Below, piece by piece: positions 40,365 through 49,968 of a stretch of DNA of 64,000 nucleotides. A model generated the notes under the pieces. That model searched no databases, was not told the DNA's origin, and saw only the letters and a list, made by a program, of their open reading frames with translations. The first letter of the stretch is position 1. Every line of letters starts with the position of its first letter. Source of the DNA: Candidatus Helarchaeota ASGARD archaeon Hel_GB_B (lineage in GTDB: Archaea; Asgardarchaeota; Lokiarchaeia; Helarchaeales; HEL-GB-B); NCBI GenBank assembly GCA_005191425.1, contig SUPR01000003.1:1-64000 (forward strand), read 5' to 3'. Position numbers and translations under genes: made by a program.

Positions 40365-41738
40365 CTAGTCTATACTGATCGTATCAACAATTATAACATC
40401 TAATTCTAAGACATTACATTCAATATTCCCTAAACTCTCACTAACACTTGGGCGGGTTCTTCCATTGTCTCCAGAAATTAACTCTTTGATATAAGTACCT
40501 CCTTGAGATGTAATAATTGCAATAAACCCATAATCTGTAATTTCATCAATTTTAAATGAGTAAATTCTTTTTTTCCGAATTTTATTAACGCGTCTATGTA
40601 AAACTCGAAGTGGAGTCCTCTGTTCAATGATCACATTGGAAAATTTTTTTTCTAATTCATAAATTTGCTCGGGGTCTACTTTAGATTTAATTTCAATTTT
40701 AGCTCTATATGTTTTATTAACTAATTGAGAATTAGCTTTGATTTTTCTGACTCTATATTTATCAGAAAATTCTAAGTCTTTAATTATAATTTTATTTTCG
40801 GCGTATTCATTGACAACTTTTTCTACTTTTTTAAGGTCTATGAAACGTTTTTTAGGGGCTCTAATTTCTATAACAAATGGTCTACCTGTTCCTAGCATTA
40901 AAGCGTCAATATCTTCTCTACCTGCACCATGAAACTTAGCATCTGTGCCCTCACATATTTCAATTACTTTTTTTGTAATTAATTCTTCTATTGAAGTTTC
41001 ATATTTATAGCCTTTATAATTACATTCTTCACAACCTAGACCGTTACAATTTTTACAAATCCAATGTGTCTGTGGAATTCCTCGTATTAACTTTAAATAT
41101 CTTCCATATATAAATAATGGATTGATATTTAGTTCTATTTCGTCTTTAATAGTATTAACTACAGCTACTACTTCCGGATTATTAAATTCAACGAATTTTC
41201 CTTTTAAACCTTTTAAAACAATTTTTCCTACTTCTCTATTAAATTCTCCTTTAATAGTTTCTCCCCATTTTAATTGATATTTTGCTCTTAGCCTATCTTC
41301 ATTTTCGATTATTTCAGAGTTAAATTTACTACCAACTAAAAAATTATTAAATTGAACGGTTTCTAATTTTTCCTTAACCTTATCTGCATAATATGGGATC
41401 TTATTCATTATTCCTTTACAGATAGTACACCCCTTTTTAATTTCAATATTTATCCCAAATTTCTCAAGGGTTGTAACCGCGGGCTGAAACATTCCATTTT
41501 CTGCAATTTTCTTTATAATATCTATATTTTCATCTTGATCGCCTATATTATTTAGAATTTTACTATGCGTTTCCATTAAAAGATAAGATTTTAGTGATAG
41601 CCCTCTATCATAATTTGTAATCTTTCCACCTGTAATTAAAAGCGCAAATTGTCTACCAAGACAATTATTACATATAATGTTTTCTTGTAAAATCTTTTTA
41701 ACTGTTTCTATAATCATTAGGTGCACCAAATTATCCAA
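40365..41738 (-). CDS. pus10: tRNA pseudouridine synthase Pus10
   Basis: CNNCLGRQFALL; WICKNCNGLGCEECNYKGYKY; FHGAGREDIDALMLGTGRPFVIEIRAPKKR; RTPLRVLHRRVNKIRKKRIY; GGTYIKELISGDNGRTRPSVSE. Confidence 0.95.
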   Translation of the reverse strand: MDNLVHLMIIETVKKILQENIICNNCLGRQFALLITGGKITNYDRGLSLKSYLLMETHSKILNNIGDQDENIDIIKKIAENGMFQPAVTTLEKFGINIEIKKGCTICKGIMNKIPYYADKVKEKLETVQFNNFLVGSKFNSEIIENEDRLRAKYQLKWGETIKGEFNREVGKIVLKGLKGKFVEFNNPEVVAVVNTIKDEIELNINPLFIYGRYLKLIRGIPQTHWICKNCNGLGCEECNYKGYKYETSIEELITKKVIEICEGTDAKFHGAGREDIDALMLGTGRPFVIEIRAPKKRFIDLKKVEKVVNEYAENKIIIKDLEFSDKYRVRKIKANSQLVNKTYRAKIEIKSKVDPEQIYELEKKFSNVIIEQRTPLRVLHRRVNKIRKKRIYSFKIDEITDYGFIAIITSQGGTYIKELISGDNGRTRPSVSESLGNIECNVLELDVIIVDTISID

Positions 41739-42054
41739 ATTTCGAAAATCCTTTTTGAAATTTATTTTTTACTATAACCTTTTAATTTTTTTTTATAAAT
41801 TTTATTATATTATTTTTGTTTAGAATCCAAAATTTATAAAACTAGGGAACTTTTATCTACATTGATTATTTTTCCAAAATCTATTTTTCATATTAGGAAT
41901 AGTTTATAATTTTTATAACATATTGAATTATTGTAAATTTTATTATTGAAAAAATAAGATAATAAAAATCTTTAAAAATATTGATTATTTTAAAAATGAT
42001 TAATACATAAATCAATCAATTTAATTTTTTAAAATTTATTTTTGTGAGATTAAA

Positions 42055-42627
42055 GTGATTAAAGAACTTATTAAAAATGTTAAAAATTTACTAAAAGAAC
42101 GTGGATTTGAGAATATTAAATCTGAAGAATCTTCAGATAAAGGCAAAATAATAATTAGGGCCGAATATAATCCATCTAAAAGCAGTAAACCAGAAAGTGT
42201 AATGGTCTATGTTTGGGACCCCGAAGAATCTGTCGGAGTTCAAGATGCAAGGGAAATCGTTAAAATATTTAAAAACACAAAAATAAAAAGACGATTTCTT
42301 GTTGGAGGTTCAAAATTCACTAGGATGGCTAGGATGCACTTAGAAGAAAATAAAGTGGAATATATTCCAACTGAATTAGTAATGTTAAATGTGTTAGAAC
42401 ATGAATTGGTCCCAAAACACAGAATTTTAGATAAAGAAGAGGCTGAAAAGTTATTATCAAAGCTAAAAATAGACAAATCTCAATTACCAAGTATTCTAGT
42501 TAATGATCCTGTTGCAAAAATAATTGGTGCGCGTGAAGGCGATATTATAGAAATAATTAGAGAAAGTAAAACTGCTGGAACATCAATAGCTTACAGACAT
42601 GTGATAAGAAATATAGAAGGAATTTAG
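42055..42627 (+). CDS. rpoH: RNA polymerase subunit H/Rpb5 with long N-terminal (jaw-like) domain (GTG start)
   Basis: C-terminus LEHELVPKHRILDKEEAEKLLSKLKIDKSQLPSILVNDPVAKIIGAREGDIIEIIRESKTAGTSIAYRHVI is canonical RpoH; N-terminal ~110 aa resembles eukaryotic Rpb5. Confidence 0.94.
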   Translation: MIKELIKNVKNLLKERGFENIKSEESSDKGKIIIRAEYNPSKSSKPESVMVYVWDPEESVGVQDAREIVKIFKNTKIKRRFLVGGSKFTRMARMHLEENKVEYIPTELVMLNVLEHELVPKHRILDKEEAEKLLSKLKIDKSQLPSILVNDPVAKIIGAREGDIIEIIRESKTAGTSIAYRHVIRNIEGI

Positions 42628-42672
42628 ACCTGGATATAATAAAATAAAATTATTTTTAATTTATTTATATTT

Positions 42673-43554
42673 TTATTTAAATTCGTCTGCTATTAATGGC
42701 GCTACACTAACTTTAGAGCATTCATTGGGTATTGTATCTGTCCCTATAACTTCTTTGGCGCCAGTTTTGTAAAGTTTAAGTTTTGAATTACCAATAAGTA
42801 AAGTGTGAGTAGCACAAATATAAATATCTAAAGCACCTTGTGACTTTAAAATCTCGATTGCTTTGACCATAGTACCACCAGTAGAAATAATATCATCAAT
42901 TATTATTATATTTTTATTTTTTACATTTAAATCTTTTATTTTAGTCGTAACTTCACCGGTTGTCAAATCTCTAACTTTTTCTAAATATGAAAAATTACAA
43001 TTTAAAATATCTGCAATAATCTTAGCTCTTGGAGTCGCTGATTTATCAGGTGCGAGACAAAATACATTCTCAATCTTCATTTTTCTAAAGTAATCTCCAA
43101 ATAACTTCATAGCGCTTATACTTTTTGCATTTCCATCAAAAAAATCGAGAATAATTTCTGAATGTATGTCCAATGTTAACACCTTTTTTAGTAGATTTCC
43201 GCAGATACTTTTAATAACTGTTGCAATTACTTTTGCACTCAATGCTTCTCCTACTTTAAATCTCTTATCTTGTCTGCTATAGGCAAAATAAGGGATGACT
43301 ATAGAAATACTTTTAGGTTTTAACTCCTTTAAAGCATCTAAGATTAAAAATAGTTGAATAATACGCTGATTCTGGTCAGGAAAAGTTGTCTGAATGACTA
43401 ATACATCTTCATCTTTTACTTCGCCATCAATTTTTATATATTCTTCTCCGTCTGGAAATTTTTTAAAAAAAACATCAACAATTTTTGAATTTTTAATTAA
43501 ATTCGCCACTTTTACTCCAAGAATTTGAGATGCTGGTCCTGGTATTACAATCAT
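42673..43554 (-). CDS. prs: Ribose-phosphate pyrophosphokinase
   Basis: KKFPDGEEYIKI; IPYFAYSRQDKRFKVGEALSAKV; NIIIIDDIISTGGTMVKAIEIL. Confidence 0.96.
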   Translation of the reverse strand: MIVIPGPASQILGVKVANLIKNSKIVDVFFKKFPDGEEYIKIDGEVKDEDVLVIQTTFPDQNQRIIQLFLILDALKELKPKSISIVIPYFAYSRQDKRFKVGEALSAKVIATVIKSICGNLLKKVLTLDIHSEIILDFFDGNAKSISAMKLFGDYFRKMKIENVFCLAPDKSATPRAKIIADILNCNFSYLEKVRDLTTGEVTTKIKDLNVKNKNIIIIDDIISTGGTMVKAIEILKSQGALDIYICATHTLLIGNSKLKLYKTGAKEVIGTDTIPNECSKVSVAPLIADEFK

Positions 43555-43693
43555 TTTATCTCATACTCATATGTTTTTTTTAATATTACCCAATTCTATT
43601 GAACTAATAATCTTATTTATAAATTTAATATTTATATTTACTTTAAAATATTTCAATCTTGAATACAATCAATCAAAATTTGATGTTAACTTA

Positions 43694-44089
43694 TTATTTT
43701 ATTTTACCTAAAAATAACCGAGAAAGTTCTTTGAGAAAATTTTTTGCGCGATCTCTAATATTTTTCATTACTGTCTGATAAAATTCTTCTATCTGCTTAA
43801 AAAACAGATTTATGAGCTCTTCTATTTCCATTACCATTATTGCTTCAGGATCTCCATAGTATTTTGAGAAAATATCTTGGTCTTTAATTCCATATTGAAG
43901 CATAAAATCATATTTTCGCCTTTTATCTGGGTCCTTTAAAATACCATACGCGACATTAATTTGTTTAAACATTTCTTCTCCCGATGGATTTTTATCTGGA
44001 TGATATTTAAATGCAAGTTTTCTGTAAGCAATTTTAATTTCTTCAATAGTCGCATTTTTAGGGACACCAAGAATTTCATAAAGATCCAT
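43694..44089 (-). CDS. J-domain (DnaJ-like) protein
   Basis: [61 protein letters not shown] with HPD; no zinc-finger region. Confidence 0.95.
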   Translation of the reverse strand: MDLYEILGVPKNATIEEIKIAYRKLAFKYHPDKNPSGEEMFKQINVAYGILKDPDKRRKYDFMLQYGIKDQDIFSKYYGDPEAIMVMEIEELINLFFKQIEEFYQTVMKNIRDRAKNFLKELSRLFLGKIK

Positions 44090-44213
44090 AAAATCAATTC
44101 CGTTTAATTAATCATTTTGTAATTTTAGAAGTTTATCAATAAAAACATTTTTTTAACTATATTTGTTAAATTCAAAATGAATAATAAATATAATGTAACA
44201 TGAGGATTTGTAG

Positions 44214-44765
44214 ATGTCCGAGATTTTTTTTGCTAAATATTATAAGTTTTATCGGTATAGAAAAGAATTGAAGGAAATTGATTCTAAATTTACAGTACCT
44301 AATGGATTTAAAATTAAAGAACTGAATCCGAATGAAGATTATGAAAAATTTAAATCAGCATGGCTAAAAATTTATTCCAAAATTCTACCTGAACCTTATA
44401 TTAAATTCAAAAAAGAAGATCTTCTAAAATATCCAAAGACTTTTGTTCTCGAAAATTCAAATGATGAAATAGTCGGTTTTATTGTCTGTTATATAAAGGA
44501 AAAAGAAAAAATGGGTAAAATTCTTAGAATTGGAGTGCAAGAAAATTACAGAAAAAAAGGATTTGGTCTATTATTATATCACAAAGGTTGCGAGTACTTC
44601 CTTCAAAACAAAATTACTAATATTTATTTTGATGTTTATGAAGACGACCTTGGATTATCTAAGCTTGCAAAAAAGGCTGGCTTTGAAAAAGAAGAAGAAT
44701 TCTTTATAACAATCGATGACCCAGTTGAAAATTTTATAAATTTAAGTACCATAATGTCATTATAA
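44214..44765 (+). CDS. GNAT-family N-acetyltransferase
   Basis: IVGFIVCYIKEKEKMGKILRIGVQENYRKKGFGLLLYHKGCEYF acetyl-CoA binding motif. Confidence 0.88.
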   Translation: MSEIFFAKYYKFYRYRKELKEIDSKFTVPNGFKIKELNPNEDYEKFKSAWLKIYSKILPEPYIKFKKEDLLKYPKTFVLENSNDEIVGFIVCYIKEKEKMGKILRIGVQENYRKKGFGLLLYHKGCEYFLQNKITNIYFDVYEDDLGLSKLAKKAGFEKEEEFFITIDDPVENFINLSTIMSL

Positions 44766-44771
44766 AGGTCG

Positions 44772-45548
44772 ATGGATTTGAAAATAGTCTTCCATAAAAA
44801 ATTTTTTAATGTCTATACAAATGATCCAGCAGCAAAATCTGGAAGATTGGAACCAATTATAAAAGAATTAAAAAGGCACCCTTCTGAATATGAAATTATC
44901 GAGCCAAAACCTGCTACTAAGGAAGATATTCTTCGCGCTCATACATTAGGACATTACAATGACATTAAAACAACTGATAATATTCTTGACTATGCACTGC
45001 TCGCAGCTGGTGGTGCAATAGCCGCTGCTGAACTTGCTTATGAAAATTACCCTACATTTGCTGTAATTAGACCTCCTGGGCACCATGCTTCATCAGATAG
45101 TTGTTGGGGCTTTTGTTGGTTTAATAATATGTCTATTTCTCTCTTAAAATTACATTCAGAAAATAAAATCAAATCTGCTTTTATATTAGATTTTGATATG
45201 CATTTCGGAGATGGGAATGTCAATATTCTTAGAGAGAATAAGCATCTAATAAAAACTGAAATTCTCAATCCAATAAGTCAAACCGAACAAGATTATCTGG
45301 AAGAAATAAATAATGCCTTTAACAACGCTGGAAAATATGATATCCTAGCAGCATCTGCAGGATTTGATGAGTATATTAAAGATTGGGGCGGAAAATTAAG
45401 TACTAATGCATACAATCAAATTGGGAAGCTAATGAAAGATTTTGCAGAAGATAAATGTAATGGTAAAAGATTTGGGATATTAGAAGGTGGATATTATACA
45501 AAAGATCTTGGAATAAATGTTAATTCTTTTTGTCAAGGTTTTAAATGA
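44772..45548 (+). CDS. Histone deacetylase-family (class II/AcuC-like) zinc deacetylase
   Basis: VIRPPGHHASSDSCWGFCWFNNMSISLL; AFILDFDMHFGDGN; ASAGFDEY; LEGGYY. Confidence 0.93.
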   Translation: MDLKIVFHKKFFNVYTNDPAAKSGRLEPIIKELKRHPSEYEIIEPKPATKEDILRAHTLGHYNDIKTTDNILDYALLAAGGAIAAAELAYENYPTFAVIRPPGHHASSDSCWGFCWFNNMSISLLKLHSENKIKSAFILDFDMHFGDGNVNILRENKHLIKTEILNPISQTEQDYLEEINNAFNNAGKYDILAASAGFDEYIKDWGGKLSTNAYNQIGKLMKDFAEDKCNGKRFGILEGGYYTKDLGINVNSFCQGFK

Positions 45549-45733
45549 TAAAAAAAATCATTGAATATAAAATTACTTTTTTTTATTTTACTCAATTTTT
45601 CTAATAATTTTAAATTAAAAAATTAAATTCTAAAAAATATATAAATGTAAAATTTTAAAAATCAATTAAAATATAGATAAACAATGAATTTAACTAATAT
45701 GGTCAATATATATCGGATTGTGAAGGATTTAAA

Positions 45734-46432
45734 ATGGATTTTAATGATGAATATATCGAAATAATTAATGATTTTATTAAAAAATTAAATAATGATTATA
45801 ATAAAAAAAATCTTTCAAAATATAAGGAAGATTTTGAAGAATTAAAAAATATTATAGAAACTTACCCAGGAAAAATCTCTATTTTATATCCATATTTAAA
45901 TAATATTTTCCAATTTGCATATGCAAATTACCAAAATAATCCATCAGAATTTAATTCAAAGATTTTGAGTATATGTGGATCATATATTGGCGAAATATTT
46001 GAATTTTGGAAGGATTATAAATCAGCAATTCATGCTTATTCTTATAGTTTTTTTGTTGATGGCGAATTACAATCAATTTCTAAATTAATATCCGTTCAGA
46101 TATTCCAGTTAATATTAAATAATCGACAATTAGGAGACGAAATTTATCATATAATTTCTGAATTATCTAATGAATTAAAAAATTCAAAATTACATAAAAA
46201 CTGCTATATTAATGGAAATAAAATCACTAATGATGAAGCAATGGAGATAATAAATTTATACACAAAATTATCAAAATTTATATTAGAGCGAGCTAATTAT
46301 AATTTAACTAATGAAGACAAAAAGTTTTTTACTAATAGAATAAAGTTTTTTCAAAAAGAATTAATGCTAAAAGGGATAAAAATGTACAATATAATGAAAA
46401 ATATCGACAATTTATTAAATAAATTTGAATAA
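45734..46432 (+). CDS. Hypothetical helical protein
   Basis: Complete ORF, all-helical composition, colinear with flanking genes; no recognised family. Confidence 0.6.
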   Translation: MDFNDEYIEIINDFIKKLNNDYNKKNLSKYKEDFEELKNIIETYPGKISILYPYLNNIFQFAYANYQNNPSEFNSKILSICGSYIGEIFEFWKDYKSAIHAYSYSFFVDGELQSISKLISVQIFQLILNNRQLGDEIYHIISELSNELKNSKLHKNCYINGNKITNDEAMEIINLYTKLSKFILERANYNLTNEDKKFFTNRIKFFQKELMLKGIKMYNIMKNIDNLLNKFE

Positions 46433-46462
46433 CTTCTTTTTATTATTTGAATAAATATTTTA

Positions 46463-46771
46463 ATGAAAAAACTTAATTTATTATTAATTTTTATAATTAT
46501 AAAATATGAAATAAAAATGAATGTGAATAAAATGGCTAATAAAAATTCTGGGACCAAATATGTTGATATTTCAATTCCGGCACCATTAGCAGAGAAAATT
46601 AAAAAGCGAATGGAAGGTACTGGTTTTACTTCAATCTCAAGTTATGTGGTTTATATTTTAAGAGAAGTATTGTCCAGTATTGAAGCTGAAGAGCAAGAAA
46701 GGGAAGCTTTTAGTAAAGAAGAAGAGAAAAAAGTTAAAGAAAGATTACGAAATCTCGGATATATTGATTAA
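46463..46771 (+). CDS. Small ribbon-helix-helix-like regulator (likely start near 46517 or 46532)
   Basis: TKYVDISIPAPLAEKIKKRMEGTGFTSISSYVVYILREVLSSIE resembles RHH fold; directly upstream of sat. Confidence 0.65.
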   Translation: MKKLNLLLIFIIIKYEIKMNVNKMANKNSGTKYVDISIPAPLAEKIKKRMEGTGFTSISSYVVYILREVLSSIEAEEQEREAFSKEEEKKVKERLRNLGYID

Positions 46772-46792
46772 ATAAATAATAGAGGCTTTTTA

Positions 46793-47941
46793 ATGATCGC
46801 ACCTCATGGTGGAAGATTAATAAATCGAATTTTAGGTAAAAAAGTTTGTAAAGGATTAGAAACTCAAAAGGATGAATTTCCAAAACTCGTGTTAAATGAA
46901 GATAGAATAAAAGAAGTAAGAAACATTGCAAATGGTGTATTTAGTCCATTAGAAGGTTTTTTAACCCAAAATGATTTTTTATCAGTATTAGAATATGGTC
47001 GCTTATCTTCTGATGTTCCTTGGACAATTCCTATTGTTTTAGACATTGATATTGAGAAAAATGACAAATTTTCAGCCGGAGACGAGGTATTATTAATTGA
47101 CAAAGATGAAAAAATAATTGCTATTTTAGAATGCGAGGAATTATATCAATATGACAAAAAAAAGATGGCAGAAAGTGTGTTTGGAACTAACGATTTAGAC
47201 CACCCAGGAGTACGCCAAGTCTATTCCATGAACGATTATTTAATAGGTGGAAAGGTTTCAATGATAGAATGTACACCTACTGTTTTTCCGCAATTAAATT
47301 TAACACCAAAAGAAACACGCGTCCTTTTTAAGGCGAAGGGATGGAAGAAAGTTGTAGCATTTCAAACTAGAAATCCACCCCACATAGGGCATGAATATGT
47401 ACAAAAAACAGCATTAACATTTATGGACGGAATTTTTATTAATCCAGTGGTCGGAAACAAAAAGCCGGGCGATTTTAAGGACGAAATTATAATTGCATGC
47501 TATCAAGAACTAATTAAACAATATTATTTAAAAAATTCTGCGGTATTATCTATTTTTGAGACGCCTATGCGATATGCTGGACCAAAAGAGGCAATATATC
47601 ATGCAATTGCTCGAAAAAATTTTGGGTGCACTCATATAATTATTGGTAGAGATCATGCTGGAGTAGGCAATTATTATGGCTCTTATGACGCCCATAAAAT
47701 ATTTGATGAATACCCTGATCTAAAAATTGAGCCTCTTTTTTTCAGGTCATTTTTTAGGTGTACCAAATGTGGTACAGTTGTAAATGAAAAAATCTGTCCC
47801 CATGATGAGAAATTTCACATAAATTTTAGTGGTACCAAAATACGTAAAATGATCCAAAATAAAGTACTTATTCCAAATGACTTGATGAGACCTGAAATTG
47901 CAAAAATAATTTTAAATACAAAGAATCCCTTTGTTGAATAA
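46793..47941 (+). CDS. sat: Sulfate adenylyltransferase (ATP sulfurylase)
   Basis: GVFSPLEGFLTQNDF; VVAFQTRNPPHIGHEYVQKTAL; IIIGRDHAGVGNYYGSYDAH; FSGTKIRKM. Confidence 0.96.
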   Translation: MIAPHGGRLINRILGKKVCKGLETQKDEFPKLVLNEDRIKEVRNIANGVFSPLEGFLTQNDFLSVLEYGRLSSDVPWTIPIVLDIDIEKNDKFSAGDEVLLIDKDEKIIAILECEELYQYDKKKMAESVFGTNDLDHPGVRQVYSMNDYLIGGKVSMIECTPTVFPQLNLTPKETRVLFKAKGWKKVVAFQTRNPPHIGHEYVQKTALTFMDGIFINPVVGNKKPGDFKDEIIIACYQELIKQYYLKNSAVLSIFETPMRYAGPKEAIYHAIARKNFGCTHIIIGRDHAGVGNYYGSYDAHKIFDEYPDLKIEPLFFRSFFRCTKCGTVVNEKICPHDEKFHINFSGTKIRKMIQNKVLIPNDLMRPEIAKIILNTKNPFVE

Positions 47942-47959
47942 ATAATTGGAGAACAAATA

Positions 47960-49357
47960 ATGTCTAATAAACTTATTGTTATTGGTTTAGATTGTGCTGT
48001 CCCTGATTTAGTTTTCAATAAATTCATTAATGACCTACCAAATTTAAGATATTTAATTGACCATGGCATTTCAGCTCCTATGCGGTCGTCTGACCCACCA
48101 ATTACTATTCCTGCATGGTTGATTATGTGTACTGGTGTTGATGCAGGATTTCTTGGACTTTATGGTTTTAGACATCGTTTAAATAATTCATATACAGACA
48201 TCTGGATAGCTAATACTCAAAAGGTAAAAATGCAGAAGGTATGGGATATTTTAGGCGACTTCGGATTAAAAAGCTGTCTAATAGGTATTCCCCCATCTTA
48301 TCCAATTAAAAGAAATGAAGGATGGACAATTTCTTGTTTTATTACCCCCGATACAACAAAGCAATATACTCATCCAAAAGAGTTGAAACAAGAAATTGAA
48401 GCATTAGTCGGCGAATATATGTTCGACGTTGAATTCAGGACTGATTTAAAGGACAAATTGATAAAAGGCTTATTTGAAATGACTAAAAGGAGACATAAGG
48501 TGATCAAATATCTTTTAAAAGAAAAACCTTGGGACTTTTTCATGTTTGTGGAGATAGGACTTGATAGAGTTCAACACGCGTTTTGGAAATTTTTTGACGA
48601 AAAACACATTAGACATAAACCTGGTAAATATTCTAAAGTAATTCCGGACTATTATCGCCTGTTGGACAAACAAATAGGTGAAATTCTTGATTTAATAGAT
48701 GATGATACAAAAGTTTTAGTAGTATCCGACCATGGTGGAAAAGCAATGAGTGGGTGCTTCTGTATAAATGAATGGTTGATAAAAGAAGGCTACTTAGTAC
48801 TAAGAAATTACCCACAGAAAATGACCCGTCTCGAAGAATGTGATATTGATTGGAGTAAGACTAAAGCTTGGGGCTGGGGCGGATATTATGCAAGGATATT
48901 TTTCAACGTTAAAGGTAGAGAGCCACAAGGTATTATTGATCCGGAAAATCTAGAGCAAGAAAAAATGGAATTGATTGAAAAAATTATGCAGATAAAAGAC
49001 CCTAATGGTCGAATAATGAAAAATAAAGTCTACGAGCCTAAAGATTTATACAAAATAGTTAAGGGCGATCCTCCCGACCTAATGGTCTATTTTGATGATT
49101 TATATTGGCGTTCCGCTGGGACTATTGGTCATAATAAATTATTTTTAGAAGAAAATGATACTGGACCCGATGACTTAGTCCATGATTATTATGGAATTTT
49201 TATCCTATATGACCCCAAAATTAAGAAAAAAATACGTCTCGATAATGTTTCAATATTTGATATATCTCCTACAATCTTAAATATCTTTGATTTAGATGTC
49301 CCCGGATACATGAAGGGAAACATAATAGGTTATGGGAAAAATAATGGTCAAGTATAA
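47960..49357 (+). CDS. Alkaline phosphatase/nucleotide pyrophosphatase superfamily protein
   Basis: IVIGLDCAVPDLVF; ITIPAWLIMCTGVDAGFLGLYGFRHR; KVLVVSDHGGKAMSG. Confidence 0.88.
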   Translation: MSNKLIVIGLDCAVPDLVFNKFINDLPNLRYLIDHGISAPMRSSDPPITIPAWLIMCTGVDAGFLGLYGFRHRLNNSYTDIWIANTQKVKMQKVWDILGDFGLKSCLIGIPPSYPIKRNEGWTISCFITPDTTKQYTHPKELKQEIEALVGEYMFDVEFRTDLKDKLIKGLFEMTKRRHKVIKYLLKEKPWDFFMFVEIGLDRVQHAFWKFFDEKHIRHKPGKYSKVIPDYYRLLDKQIGEILDLIDDDTKVLVVSDHGGKAMSGCFCINEWLIKEGYLVLRNYPQKMTRLEECDIDWSKTKAWGWGGYYARIFFNVKGREPQGIIDPENLEQEKMELIEKIMQIKDPNGRIMKNKVYEPKDLYKIVKGDPPDLMVYFDDLYWRSAGTIGHNKLFLEENDTGPDDLVHDYYGIFILYDPKIKKKIRLDNVSIFDISPTILNIFDLDVPGYMKGNIIGYGKNNGQV

Positions 49358-49883
49358 AGGAGTTACCGTCTGGTTTACTGGACTATCTGGGTCTGGAAAG
49401 TCTACAATTGCGGACTCTTTAAAGGAAAAACTTAAATCTATGGGAATTAAAAGGGTTGAAAGAATTGACGGCGATGTTCTTAGAAAAACTTTATGCAAAG
49501 ATCTTGGCTTTACAAAAGAAGACCGCAATACGAACATTGAAAGAGTTATTTTTATTGCTAAATTATTGACTAGAAATGATGTTATTGTATTAACAAGCTT
49601 TATTTCTCCTTATAGAAAATTGAGAAATATTGGAAAAAAGGAAATCAAAAATTTCATCGAAGTTTACGTGAAGTGCCCTTTAGAAGAATGTATTAAACGC
49701 GACCCAAAAGGACTATATAAAAAGGCATTAAACAATGAGATCCAAAATTTTACTGGGATATCTGACCCCTATGAAGAACCAAAAAATCCAGACCTAATTT
49801 TATATACTGATAAAGAAACCGTTGATGAAAGCGTACAAAAAGTTCTCAACATAATCATAGAAAAAGGTTATATCGAAATTTAA
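49332..49883 (+). CDS. cysC: Adenylylsulfate kinase
   Basis: GVTVWFTGLSGSGKSTIADSL P-loop; RIDGDVLRKTLCKDLGFTKEDRNTNIERV; overlaps upstream gene. Confidence 0.96.
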   Translation: MGKIMVKYKGVTVWFTGLSGSGKSTIADSLKEKLKSMGIKRVERIDGDVLRKTLCKDLGFTKEDRNTNIERVIFIAKLLTRNDVIVLTSFISPYRKLRNIGKKEIKNFIEVYVKCPLEECIKRDPKGLYKKALNNEIQNFTGISDPYEEPKNPDLILYTDKETVDESVQKVLNIIIEKGYIEI

Positions 49884-49968
49884 TATAAAATTTATTCAAT
49901 AAAGCAAAAATAATTTATTTGAAGCTATGTAATTTGTAATATCTTTTATTATATTTTAAAAAATAAAT

